Source of the DNA: Antrodiella citrinella
Taxonomy: Eukaryota > Basidiomycota > Agaricomycetes > Polyporales > Steccherinaceae
Length of the DNA stretch: 36,932 nt
Direction: 5' to 3'
NCBI GenBank assembly: GCA_004802725.1
Contig: SGPM01000274.1
Coordinates: forward strand, 1 to 36,932
A program made the translations under genes and the position numbers. This document shows positions 31,190 to 36,932 of this stretch, piece after piece. Within the stretch, counting starts at the first letter, position 1. Every line of letters begins with the position of its first letter. The notes beneath the pieces are model-generated. The model was not told the DNA's origin and did not search any database. It saw only the letters and a program-made list of their open reading frames with translations.

Positions 31190-34100
31190 CTAATTCGGTA
31201 CCCAAGTAATGAAAGCAGGATTCAAAGTGTTGAACATCCCCTGCGCCTGAAGACAGCTGTAGATGTTTCCGAGGGTGTTACCGCAGAAGACTCCAAACGT
31301 ATTGGTCCCCGTGTTGGAATACGTATAGCAGCTCTGCTTGACCCCGTTCCAGTATGTCCCAAACTCCATCGTGTTGCAGTCGACCTGCCAGAACGGGCCG
31401 GGGCCGTCCCCGGTCCATTGGTACACGCCAGAGCAAATGGACGCCACAGAACGCGGCGTGGGGATCTCGAGTCCGAAGAAGGCGTCGCTGCCTTCGTTGA
31501 CGAGCGTGGCGGGGGCGTTCCCGTTAGCGTTGGTGAAGAAGACGTCGCCGATCTTAAGGAAGCCTTGAGAGCCAGCGGTGAAGCAGGTGGCCGCAGGGAA
31601 GCCTCCACCGCCGGGACTGTTTACGTTGTTCACGTTGGGGTCGAGAGAAGGGTCAACGTAAGGAGGTACGGGAGCCTCAGTGGGAGGTTTGACGTTCCAC
31701 TTGTCAGTGACGGTATTTGATGTTGAAGAAATGGAGTTGGAGAGCTGAAAACACCAGTTGTTCAGCGTGGAGACCGCGAATCATGTCAGAGAACACACCG
31801 AAGCACCGAGCATGTTCACCGCGCTAGAAGGTGGAGGAGAGCTGGGATCGTTGAAATGGAAAATGGATGTGAACGACGAAAAGATAGATTGGGCATCGTC
31901 AAGAGCGGAGGTAGCGGAATCGAGTGCATTGGCGATATCAGCAGGAGCAGTAGCCGCAGCCTTGACAAAAATCTTCATTAGATAGTTGTGTTTAAGGTTG
32001 ACGGTCAATACTTACAAGGGCTGCTGCTGCTGCCGCGACGTCGGCAGCTGCTGCAGCAGCGGCTTCTGCAGCAGCGGCTTCTGCGGCGGTCAATGCACTA
32101 GTTGCAGCGAGGGCTACCAAGCACTCGTTAATGAGGAACATGACAGAGGATGTCAAATAGCATACCTGCGGCTGCGGCGGCAGCAGCAGCAGCAGCATTA
32201 CTGGCTTGAGTCTCCGAGTCTGCTTGTGCCGCACTGGTCTCCGTCGGACGAGCCGTCACCGTAGTCGTGATCGAGCAAGAGGGACCGCTGCCCTGACGCT
32301 TGACTACAGGGGGTAACGTCACCGTAGGAGGAAGAGCGTTTCTCAAGGTGGTGTTGTTCAGAGATAGACTGCGCAGCAAATCCTCATCGCTGCCTGACTC
32401 ATCGTCTGAGCAAGGGCTGCAGTCGAATGTCTTGTAGCTACGAGACGGTTGGAGAGCGGTGTCCGTGTCGAGATAGTCGGTGTCTTCGTCAAGCGGATCA
32501 GGAGGAGGCACGGCACGGCTGTTGGTGAGTTCTTGGAGGAAGTTCTGCTGCTGGCCTGAGAGCCATGCAGCTCCTGTGTCAAGCGTACCAACGGCGTGGA
32601 GGTCAGCAGTAGGAGGACGCGTGTCGGTGAGTTGCAGAAGGTACTTGTGGCACATCCCGGGGAACTGGCTCCCAAGACTTCCAGCTTTTTTCCACTGGCT
32701 GCGAGCTTCATTCTCTTCGCGAAGTAGTGTACTGATAGAGGTTTGAAGTGTAGACTGGAAACTTTGCTCGATCTCGGGGACACCGGCGATCACCGCGCCG
32801 TTGGCAAGACCGCCCTCGAGTGCAGAGTTGAAGGGGAACTCGTCGCAAGATACCTTCGAGATGATGATGTCAGTAGATACATATTGAGAGTCAAGACAGA
32901 GGTTGTACCTTCCAATAAGAGGGGTCGTGCTGGCGAGGGTCACACTTTCCCGCCGCCTGCAGTATAGCTTTCTGAGCAGGCGTGCACACTCCTCTACGAC
33001 GCGTACCGGTGTTGAACGGGTCGTATGTCAAGATGACCTGATCGTTCGTGAGGAAACCAGAACCTCGTATATTTGCGCAAATATTGGGCAAGTAGTCGCA
33101 ATAGTACGTCAACGTGGGGAGCGGGTTTGGAGTGTCAATACTGCCTTTGCAATTGTCGGAGCGGACGGCAGGAAGAACCCTGAACGGATCCGCGTCGAGC
33201 AAGGTGGCGGACCCTGCAACGGCATGCGAGGCAGATGAAGTCCGAGACTGAGGCGCACCGTTCTGCACCGTGACCGTAGGACTGCCGAAGGTGAGGTTGA
33301 GCGGAACGGGCGTAGTGCCATTATTGATGAACACTGGAGGAGGGATATTGGGGGGTTGCCACGACGCCTTCCCGAATGGGAAAGGGTTGGACAAATTGAC
33401 ATGCGAGAAAGAGAATACAGACGAGTTGACATTGATGTGCACAGCGCCTGAGTCAGCGTTGATCTTCCGAGCAGCAGAGACCTGAACCACGGCGCTCGTG
33501 GTATTGTCAGGAGGCTCCTGAGGCGAGTTGTCGTCCACGCATAGAGTCGGATCGGTGAATGGGCAAGCGGAGTTATAGTGAGGATCCCAATCATCCGTGT
33601 TCTCGTCACGGTCGCTGCTCGGGGGGTCACGGATTGCAGGGTCTCCAGGTTGACTGACAATGGTGGACCACGAAAAGTGCAGCCAGTCGTTCAGGTTCGT
33701 GTACGGAATTTGACCATCAACACAGAGATTCCCGGAACAAAACTTTACTTCGTGTGAGAGATTGTCGCTCGTGAGCAGCAAGAAAAGGAATGACATACAC
33801 CAGTCCAGGTAGCGATTGACGACCACCATGCCAGAACGTCGTCACCAGACCTATTCATAATCAATTCGATTCGCGATGATTTAAGACGAGACCTACAAAG
33901 GGAAGCTGTTTGTACCGGTACCTTGAATAGTGTTGTAGAAGTAGTTGACAAAATCGGCTGTACATGTGAAGAAAGTTCATCAGCTTGAGCGGAGTTCCAA
34001 AGCATGCAGGACATACTCCATGTGACGGGACAACCATTGGGCTGGAATGCGCACGATCCGACCATAGGAGCGTAGACCTTGTGAAATTATTGGTGAAACA

Positions 34101-34600
34101 GCCCAACTGTCGACTCATTCATCCTAGTACTCACATTGTCGTAGTCCAAACTAGTCAAGGAGTCAAGCGCATTGCACGATCCCGCGCAACAGACTGCGTC
34201 CACCAGAGGTGCCGACTAACGGTGATGTGTAGAGTCAGGTCTCGCTATTTGACAGCTACGGTGTACAGCACTCACCCCAGCGCATGTCGCTGCAGCAAAA
34301 CAAACGGGCGACGACCATAAGTCAATCGCTGTGATCTAGGTTCTCGGTGAGTCGGTCACTTCGTCGAAGGAGATGACTTAGATAACTTACCTGTCCGCTT
34401 CCGACCGCACTGATACAGAGGCCGACGAGCGAGGCGCAAGCAGCCTGTGGGGCTGAGATGCACGTTCCAGTAGTCGTGGATTGACGAGGGACATGTTCAA
34501 CCACAGACCGTTCCACTGAAAGCGGCAATGTCCCAGCTAGAGCTTTAGGGATACCGTAGCCCAAAGGCAAGGCATGTAGGAGAACTGTAGAGAAACGCAT
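31190..34600 (-). CDS. Nuc2: secreted protein with NucA/NucB-type DNase domain (intact)
   Basis: Eleven exons: 34600-34391, 34335-34276, 34215-34135, 34077-34017, 33957-33897, 33850-33799, 33742-32909, 32853-32166, 32113-32016, 31960-31799 and 31744-31190, giving 953 residues with every junction in phase. Residues 1-22 look like a secretion signal (MRFSTVLLHALPLGYGIPKALA). A Cys-rich part with about a dozen Cys follows (45-175), then a Pro/Asn/Ser-rich part. The nuclease-like core (about 395-560) has LTYYCDY, TGTRRRGVC, then SCDEFPFNSALEGG (455-468) and NGAVIAGVPEIEQSFQ, the pattern of the NucA/NucB deoxyribonuclease family. Then come a disordered acidic region, an Ala-rich helix (about 665-740) and a novel 185-residue C-terminal domain (FGLEIPTPRS, GPFWQVDC, TYWNGVKQSCYTYS). 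The expected role is an extracellular DNase; activity is inferred from the family only. Confidence 0.8.
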
Positions 34601-34645
34601 GCTTGGAGTTGCTGCGCTGACTATCCTTCGTGCTTTCTGAAGACA

Positions 34646-34652
34646 TTTTATA
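34646..34652 (-). promoter_or_regulatory. TATA box of Nuc2
   Basis: Reads TATAAAA on the minus strand, 46 nt before the start codon, identical in spacing to the Nuc1 box. Confidence 0.55.
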
Positions 34653-34738
34653 CGTTTGGGCTCGTTGAGACGTAGGAGCATCTGGGTAGATCCACGGAAC
34701 GCGTATGATCAACGTACCTTGGTCTTCTTGTTCGGCGG

Positions 34739-35009
34739 TCGGGATTACGACAAAGTATCTCAGCAGGACGCGCACAGGACGCACATGAGTATATGCTGAA
34801 CATCATCCCATGGTCAGACAAAACCTCTTCTGTACTAGAAGACACACCGTATAGCGAACGACTCGTGCGCTCACTCAGTACTGAATGATGCATTCCAGGA
34901 ACCTCGGGAGTGCCACTGGACTGGGCGCATTCCGGGAGAACTTGGGGTCCGATGCTGCCTTGAAAGCGGGATGCTGAACCTTTCGCGGGGTGCAGCCATC
35001 AGGCTTTGA
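34739..35009 (+). pseudogene. Broken counterpart of the small divergent ORF upstream of Nuc2
   Basis: The frame from 34739 reads RQSISAGRAQDAHEYMLN and then IIPWSDKTSSV, parallel to the 87-aa ORF upstream of Nuc1. It is closed by a TGA near 34886. The 3' half continues in another frame (FQEPREC.., ELGVRCCLES, ending AIRL and TGA at 35007-35009), matching the Nuc1-side copy. It lacks the ATG. This is evidence that the unit was duplicated together with the nuclease. Confidence 0.4.
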
Positions 35010-36207
35010 GGAAGAACTCGTCGCCATCCAGCGAGTAGAAATCATTTCTGAATGAGCATTTCGATGTGGACGAAACAATCACCCAGGTGTGAGTACTATC
35101 CGCTGGTACGCACAATGCCCGTAGAATCCGGTGAGCAAAACAGCGAGAGTGAACATCTTGGGCGCCCGATGTCCAGTGCAGGCGTTCCGTTACTACTTCC
35201 GTAGGACTCGGAGAGTGGGCGCGCCATGACAGATCTTCAGAAGCAAGTTGCCCGTGGCGGAGAACACAAGAGAACACATGGCTACCAGTCGTTCCAAAAA
35301 TAACTTTCCAGAGTGATGACGGTCCCGCAACTTTTGAATGTCCTTGTGGGCGACAAAGGCTCGTTCCTCGGCCATGCCAAATCCAGAGGGTCAAGCGCAC
35401 TATGTCGATAGAAAACAATAGGCACTGAGCGTTTGTGAGCCGCGTTCTCTGATGGATGTGTTCTTGGCAAGAGTCAAAGTTCTCAAAGCGAAAGTAAGTC
35501 GCCCACTTTAGTCTACGATGCTACCAGCGGATACTTAGGTCAGCTTGACGTCACATTCCTTAGAATGTACGGGCTTATGGCCGAACCTCGGAGGGATACG
35601 GGAGGAAAACAGGTCTGTGACCGCGACGGAGCAACCTGACGGGAAGGAGGTGAACAATAAGAATCTGTACTCCACAGATCACTCATCAGCTCACCTGCGG
35701 CGACCTCTTCCTAGCGAATACGAATACCGATGCAGCGACTCTGTGGAATTCCTTCGGTACCTGGGTAAAACTCCTTGACTTCCATATCCTAATACGCAGA
35801 CCTCTTCAACACTGCGGCCTGCGCAAGAGAGTTCGCAAAGCGGTGTGGACTGCCGGTCTTCGCGGATGAGCGAAAACCAGTGGTGTGCCGCAGAAGAAGC
35901 ATCGGAGAGGGACCTGCTGTGGCTGCGATAAGTAGTCTGGGGCAAAGAAAACCTCGTGAAGAAGCACGGTACTCAGTATTGTTCAACCTTTAACGTCGAA
36001 TCGTACTCAGTATCCCTCAGACCAGATGAGGCACATTGAAATGATATAAAAACAACCTCGTAAGACGAGACAGAGCATTTGCCATCCACTAACATCTTCA
36101 GAGATCTTCAGTGACTCTCTATACCTTCAAATATCGGATACAGGTGAGCATGATGCATAAATTCGTCGTAATGAACACGAAATAAGTAAGGACTCACGCT
36201 CGTACAC
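35010..36207. other. Intergenic, no gene seen
   Basis: Similarity to the Nuc1 upstream flank fades by about 35,200. Short open frames only. A plus-strand ATATAAAAA (about 36043-36051) looks like a TATA box, but no supportable coding sequence follows it; a short transcript starting near 36,080 with a GTGAGC donor at about 36,146 is possible. Confidence 0.35.
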
Positions 36208-36624
36208 CTATAGTGATGATGATGAGAAGGATGAGTGCAGTATCCAAGTGCTGTACGATTGCACGTATACACTGACGAGGTTGTTTGGCAGTGAGGTCAC
36301 AACGTCGACTGTGTTCAACTTCAACGCGGCAGAGAGCCTCAGGCACATTCCGCCACCGTGGACGTCATGGCGATGGTCAAAATTGAAGAGATGATCGATG
36401 AGTGGCGGCGAATTCGCTGCTCGCGCCGATAGCCTTGGCAATGGTTTATAGGTTTGCGAATGCTGTACATGACAAATTGAAAGAGACTCACCACATGCTT
36501 TTGCTGCAAGATGCAGAATCTCGTCCGGAATGCATTCTCCGAGACTGACCCTCGCAGAGTCCTGCAGTACTACTACGCGAGGGCGTGTATCATTTCTTCT
36601 TCGAATCGGGGCCAATTGGCCCAT
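36208..36624 (-). CDS. Weak hypothetical ORF near the right edge
   Basis: Open frame from MGQLAPIRRRND. It contains SLGECIPDEILHLAAKAC, which faintly recalls the start of a fungal F-box (PDEIL). A GTGAGT donor follows immediately (36492-36487) and a CCAAG acceptor-like site lies about 65 nt on, so the real gene may be spliced here with a different tail. The frame stays open without splicing to 36208. No family can be assigned with confidence; it may be a decayed or chance frame. Confidence 0.3.
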   Translation of the reverse strand: MGQLAPIRRRNDTRPRVVVLQDSARVSLGECIPDEILHLAAKACGESLSICHVQHSQTYKPLPRLSARAANSPPLIDHLFNFDHRHDVHGGGMCLRLSAALKLNTVDVVTSLPNNLVSVYVQSYSTWILHSSFSSSSL

Positions 36625-36932
36625 TGGAGCTGTGATCCGGGCATGCATGAGTACAAGATAGTACGACAACCTCATGTAGTAGCTTTTGAAGGCAGCCAGG
36701 AAGAATCTGCACTTAGCCGCAGTGCAATGCATTTGCTAGTCTCGTTCCCCATCAGGAAAAACCTACTTCTCTAAATCACACCGACATCAGACAAAATTAC
36801 AAGGGACCCATGTAATGTCGATAATTTTGTTGAATCTCTCTGACACTTGTAATATCGCATGCATTTATCATGGTTCAGTGTAATCATAGTATAGCTTCAA
36901 GTTCCATTGATTGTTTTGTATAATCATAGTGC
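36625..36932. other. Right edge, AT-rich, no gene seen
   Basis: About 300 bp of AT-rich sequence. A short direct repeat (TAATCATAGT) occurs at about 36881 and 36921. Nothing else. Confidence 0.4.

Noticed and set aside
31222..31608. Other-frame open reading frames inside the Nuc1/Nuc2 C-terminal exons (both strands)
   Set aside because: They are open because the true frame is GC-rich; they overlap a coding exon completely and lack independent support.
32128..32234. Alanine-rich frames as an independent gene
   Set aside because: The GCN-rich tract is shared exon sequence of Nuc2 (exons 8-9) in phase with flanking exons; it is a linker, not a separate gene.
1..36932. CRISPR array, rRNA operon or prokaryotic operon structure
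   Set aside because: No regular spacer array or rRNA-like sequence was seen; spliced fungal genes throughout.

Overview
This window looks like nuclear DNA of a filamentous basidiomycete, probably an Agaricomycete. The genes are split by many short introns (about 49-117 nt) with fungal GT..AG junctions. The housekeeping proteins (TFIIA large subunit, V-ATPase subunit c'', an Arl3/ARFRP1-type GTPase) read as fungal/basidiomycete versions, and there is a local expansion of BTB/POZ genes of the kind seen in mushroom-forming fungi. All exon joins below were derived by eye; for each spliced gene called intact the exon lengths sum to a whole number of codons.

Layout. (1) 1-128 is the 3' end of an unidentified plus-strand gene. 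(2) 129-8279 is a long stretch with no gene I can support; its left part is GC-rich and holds homopolymer runs, microsatellites and a decayed direct-repeat array. (3) 8280-16885 is a compact housekeeping block: F-box protein (-), small Arg/Ser-rich coiled-coil protein (-), TFIIA subunit TOA1 (+), V-ATPase c'' VMA16 (-), Arl3/ARFRP1-like GTPase (+) and an unknown 283-aa protein (-). (4) 18006-35009 is an accessory, duplication-driven locus: five BTB/POZ genes (A, B, C, D on minus, E on plus), two 3'-end relics of further plus-strand BTB genes, and two copies of a large secreted NucA/NucB-type nuclease-like gene (Nuc1 at 23.5-26.9 kb, Nuc2 at 31.2-34.6 kb), each with a small divergent plus-strand ORF upstream. 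(5) 35.0-36.9 kb is mostly empty, with one weak ORF.

How the accessory locus reads: the repeated pattern is BTB(-), BTB(+), nuclease(-). One nuclease (Nuc2, 11 exons, 953 codons) is intact; the other (Nuc1) has three frameshifts against it. BTB-B, BTB-C and BTB-E are intact, BTB-A has a single in-frame TGA, BTB-D has a frameshift, and two plus-strand BTB copies survive only as their last two exons. This is a birth-and-death gene cluster that mixes putative Cul3-adaptor-like BTB proteins with a secreted DNase-like protein. A shared function is not shown by the sequence; the linkage may only reflect joint duplication.
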